Positions 19,856 through 31,205 are shown, numbered from the stretch's first letter. The stretch is 64,000 nucleotides of DNA from Rhodovulum tesquicola (GCF_024128855.1 NZ_JAMYDV010000001.1:473081-537080), one strand, 5' to 3'. The notes: generated by a model from the letters alone, not told the origin. Program-made: numbers and translations.

Positions 19856-21058
19856 ATGATGAGACCGGGGACGGAAGCGGAGCTGGCCGAGGCGGTGGCG
19901 GCGGCGGCCGGGCCGTTGCGCATTCTGGGCGGGGGCACGCGGCCGGTGGGGCGGCCGGTCGAGGGCGAGGCGCTGTCGGTGGCGGGGCTGTCGGGGGTGG
20001 TGCTTTACGAGCCGGGCGCGTTGACGCTGGTGGTGCGCGCGGGCACGCCGCTGGAGGAGGTCGAGCGGGTGCTGGCCGGTGAGGGGCAGCGGCTGGCCTT
20101 CGAACCGATGGATCACCGGGTGCTCCTGGGCGGTTCGGGCGTGCCGACCATCGGGGGCGTGGTGGCGGGCAATGTCTCGGGGCCGCGGCGGGTGCAGGCG
20201 GGGGCCTGTCGCGACAGCCTGATAGGGGTGCGCTTCGTCGACGGGCGGGGCGCGGTGATCCGCAACGGGGGCCGCGTGATGAAGAATGTCACGGGCTATG
20301 ACCTGGTCAAGCTGATGGCGGGCAGCCGGGGCACGCTGGGGGTGTTGAGCGAGGTGGCCTTCAAGCTGTTGCCGGTGCCCGAGAGTGTCGCGACCGTCAC
20401 GCTGCACGGGGCGGATGGCGCGCGGGCCTTCGAGGCGATGACGCGGGCGATGAAGAGCCCCTTCGAGGTTTCGGGGGCGGCGTGGCTGCCGGGGAAGGGT
20501 GAGGTGCATCTGCGGCTGGAGGGCTTCGCGGGGTCGGTGGCCTATCGCGCGGGGCGGTTGCGGGCGCTGCTGGCCGGTCCGGGCGAGGTGACGGTCGAGA
20601 CCGGGGCCGAGGCGAATGCGCGGCTGTGGCGGGCGATCCGGGATGTCGAGGCGCTGGCCGGGCACGCCTTTGTCTGGCGGGTGTCGATGGCGCCCGGCGC
20701 GATGCGGGCGGGGCTGCGGGCCGATCTGGACCGGACGGCGCGGTTCGACCGGGTGGTGGACTGGGCCGGGGGCCTGTGCTGGATCGGGATGACCGAGGCG
20801 CAGGCGGCGGATTATGCGCCGCGCTTCGGGGCGGCGGATGCGGTTGCGGGGGCGATCCGGTTCCATCGCGACCTGCAGGCGGAAATGGCCGATCCGGAAC
20901 TGGGCGGCGGCCATGCGACGCTGGTCAAGGGGCCGGAGGCGTTGCGTGCCGCGGTGCCGGTGTTCCAGCCCGAGCTGGCGCCGCTGGCGGCGCTCGCGCG
21001 GGGGCTGAGGGCGCAGTTCGATCCGCGCGGCATTCTGAACCCCGGGCTGATGGGCTAG
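19856..21058 (+). CDS. glcE: Glycolate oxidase FAD-binding subunit GlcE
   Basis: This 400-residue second FAD-binding subunit of glycolate dehydrogenase is related to GlcD but shorter. Diagnostic stretches are LGGSGVPTIGGVVAGNVSGP, then CRDSLIGVRFVDGRG and KNVTGYDLVKLMAGSRG. The tandem ATGs at 19856 and 19859 are both possible starts; the repeat block supplies AGAAG before them. The protein is soluble and associates with GlcD and GlcF at the membrane. It is separated from glcF by only four bases. Confidence 0.95.
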   Translation: MMRPGTEAELAEAVAAAAGPLRILGGGTRPVGRPVEGEALSVAGLSGVVLYEPGALTLVVRAGTPLEEVERVLAGEGQRLAFEPMDHRVLLGGSGVPTIGGVVAGNVSGPRRVQAGACRDSLIGVRFVDGRGAVIRNGGRVMKNVTGYDLVKLMAGSRGTLGVLSEVAFKLLPVPESVATVTLHGADGARAFEAMTRAMKSPFEVSGAAWLPGKGEVHLRLEGFAGSVAYRAGRLRALLAGPGEVTVETGAEANARLWRAIRDVEALAGHAFVWRVSMAPGAMRAGLRADLDRTARFDRVVDWAGGLCWIGMTEAQAADYAPRFGAADAVAGAIRFHRDLQAEMADPELGGGHATLVKGPEALRAAVPVFQPELAPLAALARGLRAQFDPRGILNPGLMG

Positions 21059-21062
21059 CGCG

Positions 21063-22364
21063 ATGCAGACGCATTTCACCGAAGACCAGTTGCGCGATCC
21101 CGGCATCGCGCGGGCGAACGAGATCCTGCGCGCCTGTGTGCATTGCGGGTTCTGCACCGCGACCTGCCCGACCTATCAGGTTCTGGGCGACGAATTGGAC
21201 AGCCCGCGGGGGCGGATTTACCTCATCAAGGACATGCTGGAGAATGACCGGCCGGCGGATGAGAAGACGGTCAGGCATATCGACCGCTGCCTGTCCTGCC
21301 TGGCCTGCATGACGACCTGCCCCTCGGGTGTGCATTACATGCATCTGGTCGATCACGCCCGCGCGCATATCGAGCGGACCTATCGACGCCCGCTGACTGA
21401 CCGGGCGCTGCGCTGGATGGTGGCGAAGACGCTGCCCTATCCGGCGCGGTTCCGGATCGCGATGCGGCTGGCGAAGCTGGGGCGGCCGGTGGCGGCCTTG
21501 CTGCCCGATGCGCGGATCAAGGCCATGATGGCGATGGTGCCCGCGCGCCTGCCGAAGCGCAGCCCGAATGACCGGCCGCAGGTCTTTGCCGCAATCGGGG
21601 CGCGGCGGATGCGGGTGGCGCTGTTGACGGGCTGCGCGCAGCGGGTGCTGGATACCGATATCAACGACGCGACCATCAGGCTGCTCCGGCGGCTGGGTTG
21701 CGAGGTGGTGATCGCGCGGGGGATGGGCTGTTGCGGGGCGCTGACCCATCACATGGGGCGGGTGGGGGACAGCCACGCGATGGCGGCGCGCGCGATCCGG
21801 GCCTGGAGCGCCGAGATCGCGGGCGAGGGGCTGGATGCGATCGTGGTCAATACCAGCGGTTGCGGGACGACGATCAAGGATTACGGCCACATGTTCGCGG
21901 GCGATCCGCTGGAGGCCGAGGCGCGGGCCGTGGCGGCGCGCGCGCTGGACATTTCCGAACTGGTCGAGCGGCTGGGCCTGCCCGAGGGGCGCGGCGGGTT
22001 GCGGGTGGCCTATCACGCGGCCTGTTCATTGCAGCATGGCCAGCAGGTGAAGGCCGCGCCCAAGGCGCTGTTGCAGCGCGCGGGGTTCGAGGTGGTGGAG
22101 CCTGCGGATGCGCATCTGTGCTGTGGCTCGGCGGGCACCTACAACCTGTTGCAGCCCGCGATCTCGGCCGAGTTGAAGGCGCGCAAGGTCCGGACGCTGG
22201 AGGCGCGGGATCCGCAGGTGATCGCCACGGGCAATATCGGCTGCATGATGCAGATCGGCTCGGGCACCGGGGTTCCGGTGGTCCATACGGTCGAGTTGCT
22301 GGACTGGGCGACGGGCGGGCCGCGGCCGCGGGCGCTGGGCGCGGACCAGGGGGTGCGGCCATAA
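21063..22364 (+). CDS. glcF: Glycolate oxidase iron-sulfur subunit GlcF
   Basis: This is the 433-residue iron-sulfur subunit that passes electrons from GlcDE to the quinone pool. Two 4Fe-4S ferredoxin motifs are present near the N-terminus (CVHCGFCTATCPTY and CLSCLACMTTCPSG), followed by two CCG-type cysteine-rich domains (RGMGCCGALTHHMG and DAHLCCGSAGTYN) found in heterodisulfide reductase-like subunits. Length matches E. coli GlcF (407). It is the last recognisable glc gene; a secreted protease gene follows after 31 bases, perhaps by read-through. Confidence 0.95.
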   Translation: MQTHFTEDQLRDPGIARANEILRACVHCGFCTATCPTYQVLGDELDSPRGRIYLIKDMLENDRPADEKTVRHIDRCLSCLACMTTCPSGVHYMHLVDHARAHIERTYRRPLTDRALRWMVAKTLPYPARFRIAMRLAKLGRPVAALLPDARIKAMMAMVPARLPKRSPNDRPQVFAAIGARRMRVALLTGCAQRVLDTDINDATIRLLRRLGCEVVIARGMGCCGALTHHMGRVGDSHAMAARAIRAWSAEIAGEGLDAIVVNTSGCGTTIKDYGHMFAGDPLEAEARAVAARALDISELVERLGLPEGRGGLRVAYHAACSLQHGQQVKAAPKALLQRAGFEVVEPADAHLCCGSAGTYNLLQPAISAELKARKVRTLEARDPQVIATGNIGCMMQIGSGTGVPVVHTVELLDWATGGPRPRALGADQGVRP

Positions 22365-22395
22365 TCCTGCCCCGGGCGGGTGCTATCGCGGTTCC

Positions 22396-23223
22396 ATGGC
22401 GGGACCGTTCGGACATATCGCGGCGCTGGCCGGGCTTTTGCTGGCGCTGGGCGCGGGGATCGCGGCGGCGCAGGACGGGACATTGCGCGCGCTGGAAAGC
22501 TGCGACGCCTCGAAGGACTGGCGCGCGGTCGGGCGGATCGAGATCGGCGGGCGCGGCTTCTGCACCGGGGCGCTGATCGCGCCGGATCTGGTGCTGACCG
22601 CGGCGCATTGCCTGTTCGACAGGGCGAGCGGGCTGCCGGTGGAGCCGTCCGGGCTGGAATTCCGGGCGGGCTGGCGCAATGGCCGGGCCGAAGCCTATCG
22701 CAAGGTGCGCCGCGGCGTCGTTCATCCCGATTACCGCTATGACGCGCCGGACGACATCGCGCGCGTGTCCCATGATCTGGCGCTGTTGCAACTGGACCAG
22801 GCGATCCGGCTGCCGGGGCTGCATCCCTTCGAGACCGGGGATCGGCCGCGCATGGGGGCGGCGGTGGGCGTGGTGTCCTATGCCCAGGGCCGGTCCGAGG
22901 CCCCCTCGCTGCAGGAGGTCTGCCATGTGCTGGCCTTGCAGCCGGGCGTCCTGATGCTGTCCTGCGAGGTGGATTTCGGGGCCTCGGGCGCGCCGGTCTT
23001 CCGGATCGAGGATGGCGTGGCGCGGATCGTGTCCGTCGTGTCGGCCAAGGCCGAGCTGGCCGCGCGGCCGGTGGCGCTGGGCACGGCGCTGGGCGCGTCG
23101 CTGGAGCTGTTGCAGGGCCGGCTTGCGGCGGGCGAGGGCGTGATCGGCGCGGCCGGGGCGGCGCCGCGCTTCGGGCAGGGCGGCGCGCGCGCGAGTGGCG
23201 GCGCGCGGTTCGTAAGGCCCTGA
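22396..23223 (+). CDS. Secreted trypsin-like serine protease, copy 1
   Basis: This 275-residue protein has a signal peptide (hydrophobic core, cleavage likely after AQ or AAA near residue 25) and a chymotrypsin-fold domain. The triad is visible: His71 in LTAAHCLFD, Asp127 in SHDLALLQL and Ser197 in FGASGAP, so the usual GDSGGP is GASGAP here. Cys residues suggest disulphides (CDASK, FCTG, AAHC, EVC, LSC). It is followed three bases later by a second protease with the same plan. No substrate can be inferred; its position behind glcDEF is probably incidental. Confidence 0.85.
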   Translation: MAGPFGHIAALAGLLLALGAGIAAAQDGTLRALESCDASKDWRAVGRIEIGGRGFCTGALIAPDLVLTAAHCLFDRASGLPVEPSGLEFRAGWRNGRAEAYRKVRRGVVHPDYRYDAPDDIARVSHDLALLQLDQAIRLPGLHPFETGDRPRMGAAVGVVSYAQGRSEAPSLQEVCHVLALQPGVLMLSCEVDFGASGAPVFRIEDGVARIVSVVSAKAELAARPVALGTALGASLELLQGRLAAGEGVIGAAGAAPRFGQGGARASGGARFVRP

Positions 23224-23226
23224 GCG

Positions 23227-24048
23227 ATGCGGTGCCCCCGGCTTTCCCTGGCTCTGATGCTGGCGCTGGTCGCGTTTCCGGCGCTGGGCGATACCGGGCT
23301 CAGGCGGCTGGGCCAGCGCGCCGAACTGCTGGGCTGGGAGGCGGTGGGCCGGCTTGACCATGCGGCGGGCGCGTTCTGCACCGGGGTTCTGGTCGCGCCC
23401 GACCTGGTGCTGACCGCGGCGCATTGCCTGTTCGACGGTCAGGGCCAGCGCGTGGATCCGCGCGGGCTGACCTTTCGTGCGGGGCTGAGCGAGGGGGCCG
23501 CCATCGCCGAGGTCGCCGGACGCCGGGCGGTGATCCATGAGGGCTATCGCCCGGACGAGGGCGACGCGCTGGCGCGGCTGGGGGCGGATGCGGCGCTGGT
23601 TCAACTGGCCGAGCCGATCCCGGCGGGCGTGGCCGCGCCCTTCGTGGCGGGGCGCGCGGTGGGGCGTGGCGGCGCGGTCAGCGTGGTCTCCTATGCCCGC
23701 GGGCGCGAGGAGGCGCTGTCCTGGCAGCCGGGCTGCACCGTGCTGGACCGCGGGGCGGGGGTCTATGCGTTTTCCTGCGATGTGTGGTTCGGCTCGTCCG
23801 GGGCGCCGGTCTTCGAGACCTCGTCGGGCCGGGCGCGGATCGTGTCCATCGTGTCGGGCGGCCTCCGCGAGGATGGGCGCAGCATCGCCTATGGCCCCGA
23901 TGCGGGCGCGGCGCTGGACGCGCTGGCCGCGGCGCTGCGCGCGGGGCGGGGCGTCTTCCCCCGGGAGGGGGTCGATGCCCGCCGCCTGCCCGTGGCCGGG
24001 AGCGATGGCACGCGCGGCGAGATCGGGGCGCGCTTCGTCCGGCCCTGA
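23227..24048 (+). CDS. Secreted trypsin-like serine protease, copy 2
   Basis: This 273-residue protein is a tandem paralogue of the preceding gene. It shares CTGVLVAPDLVLTAAHCLFD (its partner reads CTGALIAPDLVLTAAHCLFD) and an identical C-terminal GARFVRP. It has a signal peptide (residues 1-21). The triad is His66, Asp121 (GADAALVQL) and Ser191 in FGSSGAP. The rest has diverged substantially, so the duplication is not recent. A hairpin with TTGACA in its loop follows and overlaps the hsp20 promoter. Confidence 0.85.
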   Translation: MRCPRLSLALMLALVAFPALGDTGLRRLGQRAELLGWEAVGRLDHAAGAFCTGVLVAPDLVLTAAHCLFDGQGQRVDPRGLTFRAGLSEGAAIAEVAGRRAVIHEGYRPDEGDALARLGADAALVQLAEPIPAGVAAPFVAGRAVGRGGAVSVVSYARGREEALSWQPGCTVLDRGAGVYAFSCDVWFGSSGAPVFETSSGRARIVSIVSGGLREDGRSIAYGPDAGAALDALAAALRAGRGVFPREGVDARRLPVAGSDGTRGEIGARFVRP

Positions 24049-24055
24049 GCGCGGC

Positions 24056-24092
24056 CCGGGGGTTCTTGACAGCCCCCGGCGGGCTTCCCAGA
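24056..24092 (+). promoter_or_regulatory. Heat-shock-like promoter of hsp20, overlapping a hairpin
   Basis: CTTGACA (24065-24071), 15 bases, then CCCAGA (24087-24092). This is the same geometry as the groESL promoter. The -35 region lies in the loop of a perfect CCGGGGG/CCCCCGG hairpin (24056-24079), which could also terminate the protease transcript. The sigma-32-type assignment is inferred from the CTTG core and from the gene it serves. Confidence 0.5.
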
Positions 24093-24185
24093 TCCCGGTT
24101 CGCGGGTGCCGACAGGGCCCGCGTGATCGCCCGTCCCGACGAGGGGGAGGGCATTCCTTGCATCGCTCAGAAGAGGATGACAGAC

Positions 24186-24665
24186 ATGCGACACTATGAT
24201 TTCGGACCGCTTTACCGCGCCACCGTGGGCTTTGACCGGGTGGCCGACATGATGGACCGGCTGCTGGCCAGCGAAATGGGCCAGCCGGGCTATCCGCCCT
24301 ACAATATCGAGAAGACCGGCGAGCATGGCTATCGCATCTCGATCGCGGTGGCGGGCTTTGGCGCCGACGATCTGTCGGTCGAGGTCAAGGAAAACGCGCT
24401 GGTGATCGCGGGCCGCAAGGCGCCCGAACCCGACGGGCGCAGCTTCCTGCATCGCGGCATCGCGACCCGGGCCTTCGAGCGGCGCTTTGCGCTGGCCGAT
24501 CATGTGCGGGTGACGGGGGCCAGCCATGTGGACGGGATGCTGCATGTGGACCTGGTGCGCGAGGTGCCCGAGGCGCTGAAGCCCCGCCGCATCGAGATCG
24601 CGGCGGCGGGCGCCCGTGCGATCCCGGCGCAGGCGCCGGCCGAGGAGGCGCAGACGGCCGGGTAG
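24186..24665 (+). CDS. Small heat shock protein Hsp20 (IbpA family)
   Basis: This 159-residue small heat-shock chaperone has an alpha-crystallin domain at residues about 38-130 (YRISIAVAGFGADDLSVEVKE; GIATRAFERRFALADHV). The N-terminus MRHYDFGPLYRATVGFDR is typical of alphaproteobacterial IbpA/HspD-type proteins. I chose the ATG at 24186, nine bases after GAGG, over an ATG at 24177 that overlaps that site. It holds unfolding proteins in a refoldable state. The C-terminus is Ala-rich and lacks an obvious IXI/V motif, though residues are hard to place there. Confidence 0.92.
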   Translation: MRHYDFGPLYRATVGFDRVADMMDRLLASEMGQPGYPPYNIEKTGEHGYRISIAVAGFGADDLSVEVKENALVIAGRKAPEPDGRSFLHRGIATRAFERRFALADHVRVTGASHVDGMLHVDLVREVPEALKPRRIEIAAAGARAIPAQAPAEEAQTAG

Positions 24666-24695
24666 GTCCGGCCATCGCCGACCGATGAGAAGACC

Positions 24696-24719
24696 GGCGC
24701 GCGGGGCCTTCCGCGCGCC
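24696..24719 (+). terminator. Hairpin after hsp20
   Basis: A perfect nine-base stem GGCGCGCGG/CCGCGCGCC with a six-base loop lies 31 bases after the hsp20 stop. No strong T tract follows, so termination is likely but not certain. Confidence 0.5.
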
Positions 24720-24794
24720 GTTGCCGTTTCGGCGGCCACGGTTCCCGCGCAGGACGCTGGCCGAATCCGGTGCGCGCGCGCTTAAATCGGCGGC

Positions 24795-26054
24795 ATGGAG
24801 GATTTCGAGCTTTTCCGCCGTCTGGGTCTTGCGCTGGCCATCGGGCTTCTGTTCGGGCTGGAACGGGGCTGGCATGCCCGCGAGGAGCCCGAGGGCGAGC
24901 GGGTGGCCGGGCTGCGCACCTTCGGGTTGACCGGGCTGCTGGGCGGGGTCTGCGGCTGGCTGGGGATACTGGTCGGGCCGGTTTTCCCGGGGCTGGCCTT
25001 CGTGGCCATGGCGGCGCTTGTCGCGGTGACCTACTGGGCGCAGATCGAGGAGAACGAGGATCAGGGCCTGACCACCGAGGTCGCGCTGTTGCTGACCTTT
25101 GCGCTGGGGGCGGCGGCGTTGCTGGGCGACATGGCGGCGGCGGCGGCCGTGGCGGTGGTGGCGACGGCGCTGTTGTCGCTCAAGCGGGTGCTGCATGGCT
25201 GGGTCGCGCGGATCCGGCAGTTCGAGCTGGCCGCGCTGGTGCAACTGGCCGTCATCTCGGTGGTGATCCTGCCGCTGTTGCCGAACCGGGGATATGGCCC
25301 CGGGGCTGCGCTGAACCCGCATGAGCTGTGGCTGGCGGTGGTGATCGTGGCCGGGCTGTCCTTTCTTGGCTATGCGGCGATCCGGGTGGCGGGGGCGGGG
25401 CTGGGTGCGGTGATCACGGGGCTGTTCGGGGGGCTGGCCTCCTCGACCTCGACCACGCTGGCGCTGTCGCGGCTGGTGCGCAGCGATGCGCGGCTGGGGC
25501 CGGTGATGGCGATCGGCGTGGTGCTGGCGGGATCGGTGACCTTCCTGCGGGTGCTGGTGGTGGGCACGATCTTTGCGCGCGACCTGCTTGCGCCGCTGCT
25601 GGTGCCGCTGGGGGCGATGGCGGCGGCGGGCTTTGCCGGGGCGGGTGTTCTGGCGCTGGCGGCGGGGCGGGGGCAGAGGTCGGAGACCGATCTGGACGGG
25701 CTGTCGAACCCGCTGGCGCTGGGCACGGCGCTGTCCTTCGGGGCGGTGCTGGTGGGGGTGGTGCTGGCCACCCATTACCTGCAGCTCTGGTTCGGGGCGG
25801 GCGGCGTGCTGGCGGTGGCGGCGGCCTCGGGGGTGACGGATGTGGATGCGCTGACGATCACGGTCGCGCGGATGACCCGCGACGGGCTGGGCCTGGAGAC
25901 CGCTGCGGCCGCCATCGTGCTGGCCGTGTCGGTCAATACGGCGGTCAAGGGCGGTATCGCGGCCGTGCTGGGCGGCGGGCGCTTCGGGCTGCGGGTGCTG
26001 GCGGTCTATGCGGTCGTGCTGGCCACCGGGGCGGCGGCGCTTGCGCTGGGCTGA
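24795..26054 (+). CDS. MgtC/SapB N-terminal and DUF4010 membrane protein
   Basis: This 419-residue polytopic inner-membrane protein has at least ten hydrophobic segments. The N-terminal part carries the MgtC/SapB-type signature (LFGLERGWHAR, GLRTFGLTGLLGG), and the C-terminal half matches the DUF4010 pattern (GLFGGLASSTSTTLALSRL; VTDVDALTITVARM; SVNTAVKG). The function of such two-domain proteins is unknown; Mg2+ homeostasis is only suggested by the name of the N-terminal family. Its 3' end overlaps the convergent oxyR gene by 49 bases. Confidence 0.88.
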   Translation: MEDFELFRRLGLALAIGLLFGLERGWHAREEPEGERVAGLRTFGLTGLLGGVCGWLGILVGPVFPGLAFVAMAALVAVTYWAQIEENEDQGLTTEVALLLTFALGAAALLGDMAAAAAVAVVATALLSLKRVLHGWVARIRQFELAALVQLAVISVVILPLLPNRGYGPGAALNPHELWLAVVIVAGLSFLGYAAIRVAGAGLGAVITGLFGGLASSTSTTLALSRLVRSDARLGPVMAIGVVLAGSVTFLRVLVVGTIFARDLLAPLLVPLGAMAAAGFAGAGVLALAAGRGQRSETDLDGLSNPLALGTALSFGAVLVGVVLATHYLQLWFGAGGVLAVAAASGVTDVDALTITVARMTRDGLGLETAAAAIVLAVSVNTAVKGGIAAVLGGGRFGLRVLAVYAVVLATGAAALALG

Positions 26055-26935
26055 GCGGGCGGGCGCAGCATCGCGGCGATGGCGGCGAATTGCGGGGCCA
26101 GCGGGCTGGTCCGGCGCCAGACCATGCCGACGGTGCGTTTCGGGCAGGGCGCGGGCAGGCGCGCGACCGAGACCGCGGCCGAGCGGGTTTCGGTGGGGAT
26201 GGCCATTTCGGGGATCAGCGTGACGCCGATGCCCGCGCCGACCATCTGCACCAGTGTCGCAAGCGAACTGCCCTCCATCATGTCGCGCGCGGCGCGGGTC
26301 GTGGGGGCGCAGAAGGACAGCGCCTGATCGCGGAAGCAATGCCCCTCCTCCAGCAGCAGAAGCCGCATCTCGCGCAGCGTTTCGGGGCAGGGGACCGGCC
26401 TGTGGGCATCGGCAAGCGGGCGGACAAGGACGAAATCCTCGTCGAAGAGCGGTTCCTCGTGCAATGCGGGTTCCGAGACGGGCAGCGCGACGATGGCCAG
26501 ATCCATCCGCCCCTCGACCAGATCGCGGATCAGGACCTGGGTGACGGCTTCGCGCGGGCGGATGTCGAGATCGGGATTGCGGGCCGCGAGATCCTTGATG
26601 AGGCCGGGCAGGAGATAGGGCGCGATGGTGGGGATCACCCCGATCCGCAACCGCCCGGTCAGCCCGCCACGCGCGGCGCGGGCCAGATCGTCCAGTTCCT
26701 CGACAGCGCGCAGGATGTCGCGGGCGCGTTCGGCCAGCGCCTCGCCCAGCCCGGACAGGCGGATCTGGCGGGTGCCGCGTTCGATCAGGGGGGCGCCCAG
26801 CAACGCCTCGAGCTCCTTGACCTGCACCGACAGGGCGGGTTGCGAGATGCCGCAATCCTCGGCGGCGCGGCCGAAATGGCGGTGCCGGGCGAGCGCCTCG
26901 AAATAGCGCAGATGCTTGAGGGTGAGGCTTATCAT
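26006..26935 (-). CDS. oxyR: OxyR, LysR-family peroxide sensor
   Basis: This 309-residue LysR regulator has an N-terminal winged helix-turn-helix (residues 1-65; FGRAAEDCGISQPALSVQVK) and a substrate-binding-like sensor domain. The redox switch is intact: Cys200 and Cys209 in LEEGHCFRDQALSFC correspond to Cys199 and Cys208 of E. coli OxyR, which form a disulphide when oxidised by H2O2. It is divergent to katG, which it very likely activates; an imperfect palindrome lies between them. Its stop lies within the end of the convergent MgtC/DUF4010 gene. The ATG at 26935 lacks a strong ribosome binding site. Confidence 0.96.
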   Translation of the reverse strand: MISLTLKHLRYFEALARHRHFGRAAEDCGISQPALSVQVKELEALLGAPLIERGTRQIRLSGLGEALAERARDILRAVEELDDLARAARGGLTGRLRIGVIPTIAPYLLPGLIKDLAARNPDLDIRPREAVTQVLIRDLVEGRMDLAIVALPVSEPALHEEPLFDEDFVLVRPLADAHRPVPCPETLREMRLLLLEEGHCFRDQALSFCAPTTRAARDMMEGSSLATLVQMVGAGIGVTLIPEMAIPTETRSAAVSVARLPAPCPKRTVGMVWRRTSPLAPQFAAIAAMLRPPAQPSASAAAPVASTTA

Positions 26936-29271
<2,336 letters not shown>

Positions 29272-29278
29272 ACGAAAA

Positions 29279-29310
29279 GGGCCACCCCCGCCTGCGCGCG
29301 GGGTGGCCCC
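29279..29310. terminator. Bidirectional terminator between katG and prs
   Basis: A long hairpin with arms GGGCCACCCC and GGGGTGGCCC (outer 29279-29310) lies between the two convergent genes. It is preceded on the left by GAAAAGG and followed on the right by TTGCCCC, giving weak U tracts for both strands. Confidence 0.7.
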
Positions 29311-29327
29311 TTGCCCCCTGGGGGGCG

Positions 29328-30353
29328 TCAGCGGGAGGCGGGGGCGTAGAGCCCTTCGTAGATCGGGGCCAGCGTCTCGTGCTCGAACAGCGACGAGACG
29401 GACGTGCCCTGCCAAATATTCATGATCGCCTGGGCAAACAGCGGCGCGGTGGGCACGATCCGGATGTTGTGGGCGGCCTGGACCTGCTCGGTCGGCTGGA
29501 TCGAATCCGTCACCACCACCGTTTTCAGCCGCGAGCCGGTGATGCGTTCCACCGCGGGCCCGGAAAAAACGCCGTGGCTGATATAGGCGTGCACCTCTTC
29601 GGCGCCGGCCTCGATCAGCTTGTCGGCGGCCTTGACCAGCGTTCCGGCCGTGTCGCACAGGTCGTCGACGATGAAGCAGATCTGGCCCTCGACCTCGCCG
29701 ATCACGGTCATCTCGGCCACCTCGCCGGGGCGCGAGCGGCGCTTGTCGACGATGGCCAGCCCCGCGCCGATCCGCTGCGCCAGTTCGCGGGCGCGCGCCA
29801 CGCCGCCGACATCGGGCGAGACCACGGTGATCTTGTCGCCGATGCCGTTGAACTGATGCGCGATGTCCAGCGCGAAGATCGGCGAGGCATAGAGGTTGTC
29901 GACGGGGATGTCGAAGAAGCCCTGGATCTGGGCGGCGTGCAGATCCATCGTCAGGATCCGCTCGATCCCCGACTCGGTCAGCAGGTTGGCGACCAGCTTG
30001 GCGCTGATCGGGGTGCGGGCCTTGGTGCGGCGGTCCTGGCGGGCATAGCCGAAATAGGGGATGACGGCGGTGATCCGCGCGGCCGACGAGCGGCGCAGCG
30101 CATCGGAAATGATCATCAATTCCATCAGGTTGTCATTGGCCGGGTTCGAGGTCGGCTGGATGATGAACATGTCCTCGCCGCGGACATTCTCGTAGACCTC
30201 GACGAAGATTTCCTGGTCGTTGAACCGTTCGACCCGGGCATCGACGAGGTTGACGTTCACCCCCCGATGCATCGACATCCGCCGGGCGATGGCGGAGCCG
30301 AGCGGACGGTTGGCATTGCCCGAAATCAGTTTCGGTTCGTGGATGTTGTGCAT
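29328..30353 (-). CDS. prs: Ribose-phosphate pyrophosphokinase
   Basis: This 341-residue PRPP synthetase makes the activated ribose used for purines, pyrimidines, His, Trp and NAD. The PRPP-binding loop is [12 protein letters not shown], the ATP/Mg region is [14 protein letters not shown], and the N-terminal HDNE-type strand reads [11 protein letters not shown]. It is slightly longer than E. coli Prs (315), as in other Rhodobacterales. I chose the ATG at 30353, which starts the conserved domain (ISGNANRPL) and follows AAGGA; the longer frame extends into the upstream region. It is divergent from the HCCA-isomerase-like gene. Confidence 0.95.
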   Translation of the reverse strand: MHNIHEPKLISGNANRPLGSAIARRMSMHRGVNVNLVDARVERFNDQEIFVEVYENVRGEDMFIIQPTSNPANDNLMELMIISDALRRSSAARITAVIPYFGYARQDRRTKARTPISAKLVANLLTESGIERILTMDLHAAQIQGFFDIPVDNLYASPIFALDIAHQFNGIGDKITVVSPDVGGVARARELAQRIGAGLAIVDKRRSRPGEVAEMTVIGEVEGQICFIVDDLCDTAGTLVKAADKLIEAGAEEVHAYISHGVFSGPAVERITGSRLKTVVVTDSIQPTEQVQAAHNIRIVPTAPLFAQAIMNIWQGTSVSSLFEHETLAPIYEGLYAPASR

Positions 30354-30459
30354 CTGGAGGATCCTTGGGCGGCAGCGGATTCGTGACGGTCGCGTGACGT
30401 TGACAGCGCTTATCACCCGGTTACGGTCTTGAAAACCTAGTGAGGGGGACAGGCACAAG

Positions 30460-31059
30460 ATGGCCCATATCGACTATTACTTCACGGCGGTTTCGCCCTT
30501 CTGCTATCTCGCGGGCCTGCGGCTGGAGGAGATCGCCGCGCGCCATGGGGCCACGATCACCTACAAGCCCGTGGACATGATCGCGCTGTTCGCGCGGACG
30601 GGGGGCGTGGCGTTGCCGGATCGGCCGGACTGCCGGAAGGCCTATCGGCTGCAGGAAATCCGGCGGCAGGCGGCGAAGCGGGGTTTGCCTATCGTTTTGA
30701 AACCGAAGCATTTCCCGACGAACCCGGCGCCTGCCGCCTATGCGATCATCGCGGCGCAGGCGGCGGGGGGCGGGGATCTGGGCGGGCTGGTGCATGGGGT
30801 GCTGCGCGCCTGCTGGGCCGAGGAGCGGGACGTGGCCGAGGATGCGGTGATCCGCGAGTGCCTGTCGGCGGCGGGGTTCGATTCCGCCTTGGCGGACAAG
30901 GGGTTGCTGGCCGGGGCCGAGACCTATGCGGCCAACCTGGAAGAAGCCACCGCGCGGGGCGTTTTCGGGGCGCCCTTCTACATCACGGATGGGGATGAAC
31001 GGTTCTGGGGGCAGGACCGGCTGGAGGATCTGGACCTGCATCTGGCGGGCAGGCTGTAG
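30460..31059 (+). CDS. 2-hydroxychromene-2-carboxylate isomerase-like protein (DsbA superfamily)
   Basis: This 199-residue thioredoxin-fold protein belongs to the HCCA-isomerase/kappa-GST branch of the DsbA superfamily. The redox motif is replaced by SPFCYLA, with Ser in the first position, as in glutathione-dependent isomerases. The C-terminal [19 protein letters not shown] is the conserved cis-Pro segment ending in the WGQ/DRL pattern. Family members isomerise aromatic ring-cleavage intermediates, but no naphthalene or similar pathway genes are nearby, so the substrate is unknown. Its start is preceded by GAGGGGGA. Confidence 0.88.
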   Translation: MAHIDYYFTAVSPFCYLAGLRLEEIAARHGATITYKPVDMIALFARTGGVALPDRPDCRKAYRLQEIRRQAAKRGLPIVLKPKHFPTNPAPAAYAIIAAQAAGGGDLGGLVHGVLRACWAEERDVAEDAVIRECLSAAGFDSALADKGLLAGAETYAANLEEATARGVFGAPFYITDGDERFWGQDRLEDLDLHLAGRL

Positions 31060-31080
31060 CGGGACCGGGCCGGAATCGGC

Positions 31081-31124
31081 GATCTGAATTCGATCTGAAT
31101 TCCATCGGAATTCCATCGGACTTC
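31081..31124. repeat. Four tandem copies of an 11-base repeat
   Basis: Four consecutive 11-base units follow the HCCA-isomerase-like gene: GATCTGAATTC (31081-31091), the same again (31092-31102), CATCGGAATTC (31103-31113) and CATCGGACTTC (31114-31124). Each carries GAATTC or GACTTC. It is far less GC-rich than its surroundings. Confidence 0.8.
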
Positions 31125-31205
31125 CGTATGGGGTCTTGCGGGCGGGGAATACGCGCGGGCCGGTCGATGGTTGCGCCTGCGGGGGCGGCCCTGCGGAACG
31201 GAAAA

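Noticed and set aside
30400..30430. A promoter for the HCCA-isomerase-like gene using TTGACA at 30400
   Set aside because: TTGACA is present but no acceptable -10 box lies 16-18 bases downstream, so I did not call it.
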